From the NCBI GenBank assembly GCA_903873415.1, contig CAIQOK010000019.1:1-64000 (forward strand): DNA of 64,000 nucleotides, in the 5' to 3' direction. The notes beneath the pieces were generated by a model that saw nothing but the letters and a program-made list of their open reading frames with translations, ran no database searches and had not been told where the DNA came from. Shown in pieces: positions 44,975-53,941 of this stretch. Both the position numbers and the translations under genes were made by a program. How positions within the stretch are numbered: the first letter of the stretch is position 1; each line of letters begins with the position of its first letter. The stretch is from an uncultured Verrucomicrobiota bacterium. Its GTDB lineage: Bacteria; Verrucomicrobiota; Verrucomicrobiia; Limisphaerales; CAIQOK01.

Positions 44975-46861
44975 TCAATACCCCAGCTCCTGCAGCACCC
45001 AGTCGTAGGCCGTATCAAGCAGCCTTAGGGCGAAGTAGGGGTTGTGAACGCCATGACTGCCGTCGTTGAGGACCAGGTAAAGATTGAAGCGCGCCTTCTT
45101 GATATTGTCCGGGATTATCGACTGCCCGGCCGCAGCCGGCCCACTGAAGCGGACCCCGCGGGCCTGGGTCCAGCCGGCGATGCCCCCGCTGCTGTTGGTC
45201 TGCCAAACCAAGCCGCCGGGCGTGATGTATTCCCAGGGAACAATTCCCGGGGCGCGCAACCGCTCCGCGGCCGTGGTGTCGCCCCACAAATCCAGCGCGT
45301 ATTTCAGGTTGTAAACCCGATTGGATACGGCAGGCACCATGACGTATTGCACCAAGAGCTCGGGCTCGAAATTGTGGCACTTTAGACACACCCCGTAATT
45401 GCTCATGCCCAGCTTGTGGCTGTGCAGCGCTTGGGCCGACTCGGGGTCCTGTTGCATGTGGCAGCTGACACATTGGTTGGTGAGATAAAACGCCCCGGAG
45501 AGCGAGTTGCCGGCGCTGGACGGCAGACCTGCGTGTGTGCCCGGATTAAAGTCCGCCGGTCCGCCGGCCAGCTCGCCCACCGAGCCCAGCATAAAATTAT
45601 ACTGCGCCGATCCATGCGGCGCGTGGTCGTCCAGATAATTCGTAACCACAATCCTGTTCGTGTAGACCACCGAGTTGATTCTTAAAACCACCTCGTTGGT
45701 TGCGGCGCTTCTCCAGCTTTCGCCCCGGTCGTTATGGCACTGCGCGCACAGGTTGATGTTGGCGTTGTATTTCGCGGCAAAACTGTCCGCCGCGGCCAGA
45801 TGAAACGCGTTGGTCGAATAAACAGGATTCCTCAACTGGCCCGGAACCGAATTGGTCTGATGCGGATCGTGGCAAACAACGCAGGTGATGGGCACATTGT
45901 AGTCGTCCTTCAGGGTCACTGCGGGATTCTGCCCGGCAATCAAGGCCAGCCGCGCGGTGCCGGAGTGGCACCGGCCGCAAGTGCTGATATTATCCGGGTT
46001 TGCGGCCATGACCGCAGCCGCCTCCGGCACCACTGCCGCATGCCCGCTCGAGGACCATTCCTCATAGGTGGGCTGCCGGGCCCCGGTGTGGCACCCTCCG
46101 CAAACCTGCGCCGCGATGTCCACCCGCGGCCGTACCACGGGATCCGTTTCGTTGGCGGCGTGATTGCCGGCCGGGCCATGACAGTTCTCGCACTGCACTC
46201 CGGCCAGGTTGGTGGTGTAGGAGAAAAAACCGCTCCGGTTCGTCAGGCTGAATCCGCTTGGCAACCCGTAACCCACGGTGTGGCAGGGCAGGCAACTGCT
46301 GTTGGTCTGGCCTCCGGCCCCCTTGAACGCTGGACTGAGAAACGCCATAGCATGAGGCGTATTCGTTTCATAGCGGCACACTTTGAGGTGGCACGAGACG
46401 CAAACTTTCGCCCCGGCATATTGCGGAGCGGCGCAGGAAACCCGGAAAAAAGCATCGGGATAGAGGGCGGCCACGCGGACGCTACCTTGGTAATTCGTCG
46501 CTTTGCCCAGCGCCTCCCACGGAGCGGTCAAATGGTTGGACTTTTGATGGATCTGATAATACGCCGGGGGGCCTTCCCAGGTCAGCTGCATCGCGTTGCT
46601 CCCTTTAGTGATTCCGGTCATCACTGGCAACCCCGGCATTCCGCCCGGCTGAGTCACACTCAAATGCTGCACCGCCTGGCTTCGGGCCAGCCCCAGCCAG
46701 ATCAATGCCGCAATGAACAGAGCCCTTGCCCTTCCGCCCTTCCTGCCGCCCGTGCCCTGGCCCCCAGCCACAACGCCCCCAAAGACGGGCGCCCTAAGAC
46801 TGCCGGGCGCAATCCCCGGCCCGCCGCGCGGAAAAATCGCTCGTGCTGCGATCACGCTCAT
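44975..46861 (-). CDS. Nonaheme exported cytochrome c
   Basis: A 628-residue protein with an N-terminal hydrophobic segment (ALFIAALIWLGLARSQA); the true start may be downstream of 46861. After a fibronectin-like part (~70-150) come nine CxxCH sites (CVSCH, CLPCH, CENCH, CGGCH, CGRCH, CVVCH, CAQCH, CVSCH, CLKCH), then a haem-free C-terminal domain (~500-628) ending in a helix DTAYDWVLQELGY. It is likely the outer or periplasmic electron partner of the MtrA/MtrB-like pair. First gene of the unit; it is divergent from the GldG-like gene. Confidence 0.87.
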   Translation of the reverse strand: MSVIAARAIFPRGGPGIAPGSLRAPVFGGVVAGGQGTGGRKGGRARALFIAALIWLGLARSQAVQHLSVTQPGGMPGLPVMTGITKGSNAMQLTWEGPPAYYQIHQKSNHLTAPWEALGKATNYQGSVRVAALYPDAFFRVSCAAPQYAGAKVCVSCHLKVCRYETNTPHAMAFLSPAFKGAGGQTNSSCLPCHTVGYGLPSGFSLTNRSGFFSYTTNLAGVQCENCHGPAGNHAANETDPVVRPRVDIAAQVCGGCHTGARQPTYEEWSSSGHAAVVPEAAAVMAANPDNISTCGRCHSGTARLALIAGQNPAVTLKDDYNVPITCVVCHDPHQTNSVPGQLRNPVYSTNAFHLAAADSFAAKYNANINLCAQCHNDRGESWRSAATNEVVLRINSVVYTNRIVVTNYLDDHAPHGSAQYNFMLGSVGELAGGPADFNPGTHAGLPSSAGNSLSGAFYLTNQCVSCHMQQDPESAQALHSHKLGMSNYGVCLKCHNFEPELLVQYVMVPAVSNRVYNLKYALDLWGDTTAAERLRAPGIVPWEYITPGGLVWQTNSSGGIAGWTQARGVRFSGPAAAGQSIIPDNIKKARFNLYLVLNDGSHGVHNPYFALRLLDTAYDWVLQELGY

Positions 46862-47219
46862 AATTTATAGGTCAGGCTGGCCTCACCTCTCTCCGTCGGG
46901 CTGGAAACCAGGCTTCCAAACGCCCAAGGCCGCCGGGATCCGGAAGGCTCCACAAAGCCCTTTAAAAAAAGCCCCGGACCACCGAAAAGTGTAACCAGCC
47001 GGCGGCTTAGAACTTCTCGGAAATTGCCGCACTCTCACCAACCTTTGTTTGACCGTAAACCGCTCAGATGCCATCCGGCCGCCGGGGTGTGTCATGGGTT
47101 TGCCAAGACCTCAAGCAAACCTCGATATCCCGGCACAAAAGCGGCATCGTCGGAACATTTCAAAAATTGACAGATGCCAGACAGGCCGCAGTATTTGGGG
47201 GGAAGTTAAAAACAACATT
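46862..47219. other. Divergent intergenic region of the cytochrome operon
   Basis: 358 bases between the cytochrome unit and the GldG-like gene. A TATAAA is seen 4-10 bases before the cytochrome ATG (minus strand). Open frames are short and have no family features; promoters for both sides are expected here. Confidence 0.4.
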
Positions 47220-48137
47220 ATGACCAGAACCCCTCTTGAAAAATGCGGGTCCGCCAGAAGCGCAACCAAAAACAAAGCACCCTCCGTGTTTGTGCCGTCG
47301 CTCTGTTTCCTGCTGGGCTTGGGTTTGGGCGCCTTCTGGTTTTATCCGCACAAATCCGGACACCCCCCTGAAAACCAAACCATCCAAATTTCCGGGCAAA
47401 CCCGCTCCGTTCTGCGGCACTTGGGCGCTCCTGTCGAAATCCGTTTGTTCTCGCTGCTCCCCGCACCAACGGCACCGGAATCACTCCAGGCCTACAGCCG
47501 GCGCGTGGCGGCCCTGCTGAATTTGATCGGAAAGGAAAGCGCAGGCCTTGTAAAAACCAGCGTGCTGGGCCAGCCGACCCATGCCGCCGCCGCCGCCGCC
47601 GAAGGATTGACGGCGTTCAATCTGGAGAAGGGCGAGCCCTGTTTTCTTGGTATGACGCTGGTTTGCGCGGACCGCAAAGAATCCTTTCCCCGGCTCCAAC
47701 CGGCATGGGAGTCGGCTCTTGAATCGGATCTGGCCCGGGCGCTGGAGCGATTGTCGGCACAGCGCACCATTCCCTTGCCCGGACCGGCACTGGATCCGGA
47801 TGAAGTTGCCAGCGGCACGCTTGCCATTGGGCGCCTGATCCCCAACTTCAAGGAAATACCCTTTGATGAGTGTGTTCGTGCTTTGCGCGAGGCAGCCGGC
47901 AGAGATTTGGCGGAAGCCGGAGCTGAGATGGAAAAACAGATCAGCAAGGCGCAGCGCGCGCTGCAAAACGCACAGGAGGCCGATTCCCAAGCCGGGCAAC
48001 TGGAGGCCAGGAGCCGGCTTCAAAAAACCCAGTTGGAACAGGCCGACAAACTCAAGCAAATCACCGCCCGGCTTCAATCACGCATCACCGTGTTACGACA
48101 ACTCAAGAGCCCCGCGCCGGCCCAGCTTCCCAATTGA
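47220..48137 (+). CDS. GldG-like ABC-associated protein
   Basis: A 305-residue protein with one N-terminal helix (FVPSLCFLLGLGLGAFWFY). The middle resembles the GldG/ABC_transp_aux extracellular domain (VEIRLFSLLP, AYSRRVAALLNLIGKE, AAEGLTAFNLEKGEPCFLGM, LESDLARALERLS). The last 90 residues are a coiled coil (EMEKQISKAQRALQNAQEAD). In other Verrucomicrobiota and Bacteroidota such proteins accompany an ABC permease and ATPase, but none is next to it here. Confidence 0.7.
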   Translation: MTRTPLEKCGSARSATKNKAPSVFVPSLCFLLGLGLGAFWFYPHKSGHPPENQTIQISGQTRSVLRHLGAPVEIRLFSLLPAPTAPESLQAYSRRVAALLNLIGKESAGLVKTSVLGQPTHAAAAAAEGLTAFNLEKGEPCFLGMTLVCADRKESFPRLQPAWESALESDLARALERLSAQRTIPLPGPALDPDEVASGTLAIGRLIPNFKEIPFDECVRALREAAGRDLAEAGAEMEKQISKAQRALQNAQEADSQAGQLEARSRLQKTQLEQADKLKQITARLQSRITVLRQLKSPAPAQLPN

Positions 48138-48500
48138 TTCAGCTTCCCTCTTGAGTCCATGTCCGACCCGCGCACCCGCTGATGGATTCCGAGCCCCGGT
48201 TCAGACCTCCAGAGAGAAAGGTGCTTGTAAATCGCCCCTGTAGGACTGACTCTTCCGGAATGGGGAGTGGGGCTTATCGCCCCCGCCCTCAGACTTTATT
48301 CAAGCGCCGCTGGCACGGCCTGTTTCCAGATTGGTTTTGCCACCGGGTTTGCAGTTTAACAAGTCCGGTGACTGATTGGAGAGAAAATGAGCCTGTTGAT
48401 TTTGCCTGTGTTTGCATACACCTTAAATCCTCTACCCGCAGGAGCCTGTGCTGCGGCAGAGCATTAGAGATAAGCAGGATCAACAAGGCCGATAGGGGTT
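48138..48500. other. Intergenic stretch without a recognised gene
   Basis: 363 bases after the GldG-like gene and before the convergent pyrophosphatase stop. No frame with family features and no clear terminator was seen. Confidence 0.4.
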
Positions 48501-50159
48501 TCAGCCGTGTGTTTTCATCCGCTGCAAACAGTGCGTGAGATAGGGCAGGAGTTGCTTCTTCCGCGAGACCACATCACGCATCTCAAACACCCCGGGCTCC
48601 ACCGCGGGATAGTCCACCCGCTCGACAAATTCCTTCGCCCCGGCCACCAGCAGGAGTGAGCACTGGCCCACCACATCGGTGACCATGAGGGCGGAGAATA
48701 CATATTTGTGCTCGGAGCGGTAACGCTCGAGAGCGCACAAGAGCTCGTCCTTGCGCTGCCAGAACTGGGTGAACCCGAGTTCCTCGATCTGCGCCACGCT
48801 AAAGACCGCACGGTTTTCGCGATACTCTTTACAATCCGTGGTGATAGCCTGCGGTGCCGGCTTGAGGGTGAGCAGCGAACCGGAGGCAAACAATTGGTCG
48901 GTGAACTCCCGGGCATTGATCTGAGCGATCTGCTCCAGTCTGGCGAGCACATCGGCATCCCGTGGCGTGGTCGTCGGGGATGTCAAATTCAGAGTGTCTG
49001 AAACCAACCCCGCCAAGAGTAAGCCGGCGATGGGCTTGGTCATCTCCACGCCGTGGCGGAAAAAACAGTCCGCAACGATCGTGCTCGTGGACCCCACAGG
49101 CTCGTTACGAAACAAAATCGGCTGCTGGGTCGTCAGCGAGCCTATCCGGTGATGGTCCAATATCTCCAGAATCTCCACCTCCTCGGCTCCCAGCACGGCC
49201 TGAGAAAGCTCGTTGTGATCCACGAGAATGAGCTTGCGGAGCACGGGCTTGAGAAAGTCGGTTTTGGAAAGCACCCCCACCGTGCGCCCCTCCGCATCCG
49301 TCACCGGAAAGGCGGCAAAGCCCGAGGCGGTGGCTTCCGCCTTGACCTCGCTGAGCGGCGCATCCTCGCGCAAGGTAAGAAATTCCTGGTTGAGCATGTG
49401 GCGAATGGCCACCGCCGCACGGCAAAGGGACGAGGTTGTCGCAGTGTCATGGGGAGAGGCGATAAGGCTGACGCGGTTGCGCCGGGCCGCATCGAGGGTT
49501 TTTGTCTCCACATCCAACCCGCCGGTGACGATAAGCACCCGCACCCCTTCGCGGATGGCCAGATTCTGAATGTCCCAGCGGTCTCCGACCACCACGGCAA
49601 GCTGGTTCCTGTCGTAGTTTTCCAAGCGCTGGGCAAAGGATTCCAACCCCATGGCCCCGATCATCAGGACAAGGTCTTCTTCACGATCCTCTTCGGGTCC
49701 GACCAGCAATTGGCCGCCAAGAGTGCGGGCCAGATTGGGCAGGGATGAAAGAACGCGGCGGGAGTCCATGAGTCGGTTTGTGACAGGGAAGAGAAACTTG
49801 CTCAGCTTGAAAAGTGACAGCAGCCCCAAGCAGCGTTGCTGGGCGTCCAGCACCGGAAGAATGCGCACATTATGCGAATCCATCAGCCCTAGCGCCTCGG
49901 CGGCAGTCGTCTCCGGTGTCACGCTCAGCACCTCGGTTTGCATGACATCGCGCACCTTGGGTGAGACATCAGACACAAATCGGGGCGCAGGCACCCCGAA
50001 CGTCTTTAGCACAAAATCAATCCGGTCATTGGTGTCGCCACAACGCGCGGCCACTGCCCCGGGCATGCCGGTGAGTCGCTTGAATTCCGCATAGCAGATC
50101 GCCGAGCAGATCGCGTCCGTATCGGGATTCCGGTGGCCAATGACCAATACTTCGCTCAT
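48501..50159 (-). CDS. Family II inorganic pyrophosphatase with CBS and DRTGG domains
   Basis: A 552-residue enzyme. DHH motifs for two metal ions are clear: GHRNPDTDAICSAICYA at the start, LVDHNELSQAV, and EILDHHRIGSL. Inserted between are two CBS domains (VRDVMQTEVLSVT, FAAFPVTDAEGRTVGVLSK) and a DRTGG-like part. The C-terminal DHHA2 domain ends with SRKKQLLPYLTH. It hydrolyses pyrophosphate with Mn2+ or Co2+ and is tuned by adenine nucleotides through the CBS domains. Confidence 0.92.
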   Translation of the reverse strand: MSEVLVIGHRNPDTDAICSAICYAEFKRLTGMPGAVAARCGDTNDRIDFVLKTFGVPAPRFVSDVSPKVRDVMQTEVLSVTPETTAAEALGLMDSHNVRILPVLDAQQRCLGLLSLFKLSKFLFPVTNRLMDSRRVLSSLPNLARTLGGQLLVGPEEDREEDLVLMIGAMGLESFAQRLENYDRNQLAVVVGDRWDIQNLAIREGVRVLIVTGGLDVETKTLDAARRNRVSLIASPHDTATTSSLCRAAVAIRHMLNQEFLTLREDAPLSEVKAEATASGFAAFPVTDAEGRTVGVLSKTDFLKPVLRKLILVDHNELSQAVLGAEEVEILEILDHHRIGSLTTQQPILFRNEPVGSTSTIVADCFFRHGVEMTKPIAGLLLAGLVSDTLNLTSPTTTPRDADVLARLEQIAQINAREFTDQLFASGSLLTLKPAPQAITTDCKEYRENRAVFSVAQIEELGFTQFWQRKDELLCALERYRSEHKYVFSALMVTDVVGQCSLLLVAGAKEFVERVDYPAVEPGVFEMRDVVSRKKQLLPYLTHCLQRMKTHG

Positions 50160-50681
50160 GAATGTTCAGCCATCCTAGTGAGGCGCAAGTCTGGTCGCAA
50201 GAAAAAGGGTTCGCACGCGGCCTGAAAGGCCCATTGCGCCGCGCATAAAAGCGGGTTGTCACCTGTGCGTTTTCATTGTCACAGCGCCCTAATTGCCGGC
50301 GACCGGCCGCGGGGTGAAAATCACGCATGCCTTCGGCGGCCGTTCCGCGAAAAATAAAAACTGACAACGAACGGAGTGTGCACTGCTCAATACGCGATAT
50401 AGCGACTGCCAGGTAGCGGCTTTTCCCCTGAAACTCGCGGGGCGTGGTCTTCAGACCGCTTGAACAGTCCTCCGTTTCACGGACGTAAAAAACATGCGGA
50501 TAATGAGACGGCGCAGCCTGGCTTTTGTGCTGTTTTAAATTCCGAAACCACTCCAACTCACTCCACCACCGGTTTCGCAGATTTAGGCAGGATCGTTTCG
50601 ATCTGCGCCATCCAGAAACAATTTTAGGCAATCATAAAAACCCGCGCCCCCCCCCTTGGACGGTAAAGGCCGGAACCGGGG
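50160..50681. other. Intergenic region with palindromes
   Basis: Over 500 bases without a convincing gene. It has a 12-bp palindrome GGTCTTCAGACC (50446-50457), a small hairpin TCCGT-TTC-ACGGA just after, and nine C in a row (50647-50655). The ORF on the minus strand across it has no recognised features. Confidence 0.4.
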
Positions 50682-51467
50682 TTATGGCAAAGGAAGGGAG
50701 ATCCTTTCTATTTTCAAAGCTTTGCCGGTGAGAGCATCTATTTCAATAAGAGCGCCGTGAAGCAAGACACGGTTTTGGGCGACCTCAAAGCGCTGCGGCA
50801 TGCCCGTCAGAAAACGTTTCAACACCGGATCCAACTCGCGCCCCAAAACCCCGTCATGCGGACCGGTGAACCCGGCATCGGTCAGATAGGCCGTGCCGCC
50901 GGGGAAAATCTGCTCGTCAGCCGTCTGGACATGGGTGTGGGTGCCGACCACCGCGCTGACCTGTCCATCGAGCATCCGCGCAAAGGCGATTTTTTCAGAG
51001 GTGGCCTCCGCGTGGAAATCGACAAACAGAATGGGGGTTTGTTCGCGCAGACGGCTTACTTCAGGGGGAGCAAGAAGGAACGGGTTTTCGAGTGGAGGCA
51101 TGAAAGTGCGGCCCTGAAAATTCAAAACCGCTATCCGGGTCTTCGAGCCGGGGATCTCAAACACACCGCTGCCGCGCCCCGGAACCGCCGGGGGATAGTT
51201 CAACGGGCGCAGAAGACGGCTTTCCCCGGAAATCCATTCCACCACCTCCTTCTGATCCCAGAGGTGATCTCCGGTGGTGATCACGTCCACCCCGGTTGCG
51301 AACAATTCGGCGGCGATTCGGGGCGTGATGCCGCTGCCGCCGGCGGAATTTTCCCCGTTGGCGATGACAAAATCAATAGCCCTCTCCGCCCGCAGGACCG
51401 GGACCAAGGCGGCCACAATCCGGCGTCCTGGCTGCCCCACAATATCCCCGATGAAAAGCAGTTTCAT
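50682..51467 (-). CDS. YmdB-family metallophosphoesterase
   Basis: A 261-residue protein from ATG 51467, with GAAGGG just upstream. Family motifs are FIGDIVGQPGRR, ANGENSAGG, TTGDHLWDQKE, VDFHAEATSEK and VGTHTHVQTADEQI, which bind two metals. Bacillus YmdB hydrolyses 2',3'-cyclic AMP and affects biofilm and sporulation choices; the role here is not known. Confidence 0.92.
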   Translation of the reverse strand: MKLLFIGDIVGQPGRRIVAALVPVLRAERAIDFVIANGENSAGGSGITPRIAAELFATGVDVITTGDHLWDQKEVVEWISGESRLLRPLNYPPAVPGRGSGVFEIPGSKTRIAVLNFQGRTFMPPLENPFLLAPPEVSRLREQTPILFVDFHAEATSEKIAFARMLDGQVSAVVGTHTHVQTADEQIFPGGTAYLTDAGFTGPHDGVLGRELDPVLKRFLTGMPQRFEVAQNRVLLHGALIEIDALTGKALKIERISLPLP

Positions 51468-51643
51468 CCCTTCAAAGTAGAGTTCAAACAGACCAAAGAC
51501 ACGCATGAAAAACACGGAACGGGAGCCGGTCTAGGATTAAGCCCCCCGAAAAACCGGTCGGTGAAGGTTCCCGGGCTGAGCGACATTTGAGAATGCCGCC
51601 ATTTTAAAATTGCATTTTAATCGGCGCTCGCTTGTTATGGCAC

Positions 51644-52717
51644 ATGATCAATACTCGGCTGTCACGCTTGCTGTCGATAAGTTTTCTGGCTCTGTGTCTT
51701 GGCGGCCTTTCGGTTCGAGCCCATACCCCCGCGCAGGAAATGTCCGATGCGGCGCAGAATTTCCTGGCCGGACTGGCACCCGGACAAAAAGACAAAGCGA
51801 CCTTTGAAATGAAGGATCCTGAACGGGAAGGCTGGAATTTCGTGCCTCTGGCGCGCAAAGGACTGCCCATGAAGGAGCTTTCTCCCGCCCAGCGTTTGCT
51901 CGCCCATGCTCTCCTTGCCAGCGCCCTGAGCCAGCGGGGGTATATACAAGCCACCACCATCATGAGTCTCGAGGACATCCTACGGGAACTGGAACAAGGC
52001 CGCGGCCCGGTGCGCGACCCTGAACTCTATTACGTCTCGATTTTCGGACGACCCGCAGCGCAGCAAACTTGGGCTTGGCGCGTTGAAGGCCACCATCTTT
52101 CCCTGAACTTTGTCATCGTTGACGGAAAAGAGATCACGGTAACACCTTCTTTTTTCGGAACCAATCCAGGACAGGTGCGAGGAGGAGCGCGGACCGGCCT
52201 GAGGGTAATCTCCACGGAGGAGGATCTGGGGTTTGAACTGGTGCGCTCACTCAATGCCAGACAGCGGGAGTCGGCAATTTATTCCAACACCGCCCCGCGG
52301 GAGGTCATCACCGGCAACCTGAGGCAGGTTGAGGCTCTCCCGCCCAAAGGACTTAGTGCCGGAGATATGACATCCGCGCAGGTCAAGCTCGTCAGGCAAA
52401 TCCTCCAAGAATACACGCGCCGTTACCGCCCGGAACTGGCCGAGGGCGACCTGGAGCGAATGGAAGAGTCGGGAATCAAAAAGCTCTTTTTCACCTGGGC
52501 CGGGGCTCTTGAACCGGGACAGGGGCATTATTACCGCGTGCAAGGTCCAACCTTTCTGTTGGAATTCGATAACACCCAGAATGACGCCAATCATATCCAC
52601 ACGGTCTGGCGCGATCTGGGCCGGGACTTTGGCCGGGACCTGCTGCGGCTGCACTATCAACAGGTGCCCCACCCGGAATCCGGCGGCGGTGCCGGAGCGG
52701 TAAACAGCGGAAAATAG
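51644..52717 (+). CDS. DUF3500 exported protein
   Basis: A 357-residue protein with signal peptide (LSISFLALCLGGLSVRAH) from ATG 51644. It has the DUF3500 landmarks: WNFVPLARKGLPMKELSPAQ near the start, FGRPAAQQTWAWRVEGHHLS, VTPSFFGTNPG and HTVWRDLGRDFGRDLLRLHY at the end. Function unknown; many copies occur in Planctomycetota and Verrucomicrobiota. Confidence 0.88.
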   Translation: MINTRLSRLLSISFLALCLGGLSVRAHTPAQEMSDAAQNFLAGLAPGQKDKATFEMKDPEREGWNFVPLARKGLPMKELSPAQRLLAHALLASALSQRGYIQATTIMSLEDILRELEQGRGPVRDPELYYVSIFGRPAAQQTWAWRVEGHHLSLNFVIVDGKEITVTPSFFGTNPGQVRGGARTGLRVISTEEDLGFELVRSLNARQRESAIYSNTAPREVITGNLRQVEALPPKGLSAGDMTSAQVKLVRQILQEYTRRYRPELAEGDLERMEESGIKKLFFTWAGALEPGQGHYYRVQGPTFLLEFDNTQNDANHIHTVWRDLGRDFGRDLLRLHYQQVPHPESGGGAGAVNSGK

Positions 52718-52767
52718 ACCGCTTAAAAAAGCTTTCACCCCAATCCACCCGCCCCTAACTTTCAATC

Positions 52768-53904
52768 GTGAATCTGTCTCCCGGCACCACCGTGGCACTT
52801 GAAATTGAAGACATCGCCTTTGGCGGCGAAGGCGTTGCGCGTCTGGATGATTTTGTGGTGTTCGTGCCTTTTGTGGCGGTCGGGGAAACGGTGGAGGCCG
52901 AATTGGTGGAGGTGAAGAAGAGTTTTGCCCGGGCCCGATTGACTCGCGTGCTCAAGCCCGCGGCCCAGCGGGTGCGGCCGGAATGCCGTTTTTTTGGCGC
53001 CTGCGGAGGCTGCCAATACCAACATCTGGATTACGGCTCGCAGTTGCGGATAAAACACAAGCAGGTGGCCGACCTCTTCCACCGCATGGGCGGTTTTGAC
53101 CAGTCGCTGGTCGCCCCGGTCGTCCCCTGCCCCCAACCCTATGGCTACCGGAACCGAATCATGATCCGCAGCCAGTGGAACAAGCCTGAACAAAAGCTGA
53201 ACATCGGTTTTGTGCGGCACGACGGAGGGCTTGTGGAGGACCTGGACGAGTGTAAAATCGCCGAACCTGCCCTCAACGGGCAGATCCTTCATGTCAGGGC
53301 CAACCCGCCGCCCAAGGGCGGAATCAAGGTGGTTCTGCGCGTGCCGCCTGAGGGTTGGCAAGTGCCGCCACATTCCTTTTTTCAAAACAACTTCTTTCTG
53401 CTCCCCAAACTCATCGAGACGGTGCGCCAATGCCTGGTAAACGGCGGCACACGGCACCTGCTGGATTTATACTGCGGGGTGGGTTTCTTTGGCATCGAAC
53501 TGGCCGGTGCCGTGGATTCCTTTGCGGGTGTGGAATATGACAAGCCGGCGATCCGGGCGGCGCAGCAGAATGCGGCGGACCGGGGGATCACTAACGGCGA
53601 ATTTCTGGCAGCCAAGGTTGAGGACGTCCTCCCCACCCTGCTTAAACGCTTTTCCTCAGAACAAACCACCGTTTTAATCGACCCCCCGCGCAAGGGGTGT
53701 TGGCCTGAGATTCTGGAGCTTTTACGCAGCAACCGGCCCGCGCAACTCATTTATGTCTCCTGCCATCCCGCCACCATGGCAAGAGATCTGAAAATTCTCT
53801 GCGCCGACGGTGTTTACCAACTGGCCGGAGTCACCCCTTTGGACATGTTCCCGCAGACCCAGCATGTGGAATGCGTGGCCGATTTGCGGCGCGGTCCAAA
53901 TTGA
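52768..53904 (+). CDS. RlmD/TrmA-type RNA (uracil-C5) methyltransferase
   Basis: A 378-residue enzyme with GTG start. N-terminal TRAM domain (VALEIEDIAFGGEGVARLDD); Fe-S cysteines in CRFFGACGGCQY plus a later Cys in DECKIAEP; SAM part LLDLYCGVGFFGIEL; IDPPRKG; and the catalytic Cys in YVSCHPATMARDL. It methylates uridine in rRNA or tRNA. Which RNA cannot be told from sequence. Confidence 0.9.
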   Translation: MNLSPGTTVALEIEDIAFGGEGVARLDDFVVFVPFVAVGETVEAELVEVKKSFARARLTRVLKPAAQRVRPECRFFGACGGCQYQHLDYGSQLRIKHKQVADLFHRMGGFDQSLVAPVVPCPQPYGYRNRIMIRSQWNKPEQKLNIGFVRHDGGLVEDLDECKIAEPALNGQILHVRANPPPKGGIKVVLRVPPEGWQVPPHSFFQNNFFLLPKLIETVRQCLVNGGTRHLLDLYCGVGFFGIELAGAVDSFAGVEYDKPAIRAAQQNAADRGITNGEFLAAKVEDVLPTLLKRFSSEQTTVLIDPPRKGCWPEILELLRSNRPAQLIYVSCHPATMARDLKILCADGVYQLAGVTPLDMFPQTQHVECVADLRRGPN

Positions 53905-53941
53905 GTCCGATCACACCCAGCCGCACCAGCCCCAGCCCATC

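Noticed and set aside
45734-46870. 378-residue plus-strand frame
   Set aside because: It is antisense to the nonaheme cytochrome gene, whose nine CxxCH motifs fix the true strand.
50026-50631. 201-residue minus-strand frame upstream of the pyrophosphatase
   Set aside because: Overlaps the pyrophosphatase start and palindromic intergenic DNA; no motifs or plausible start.
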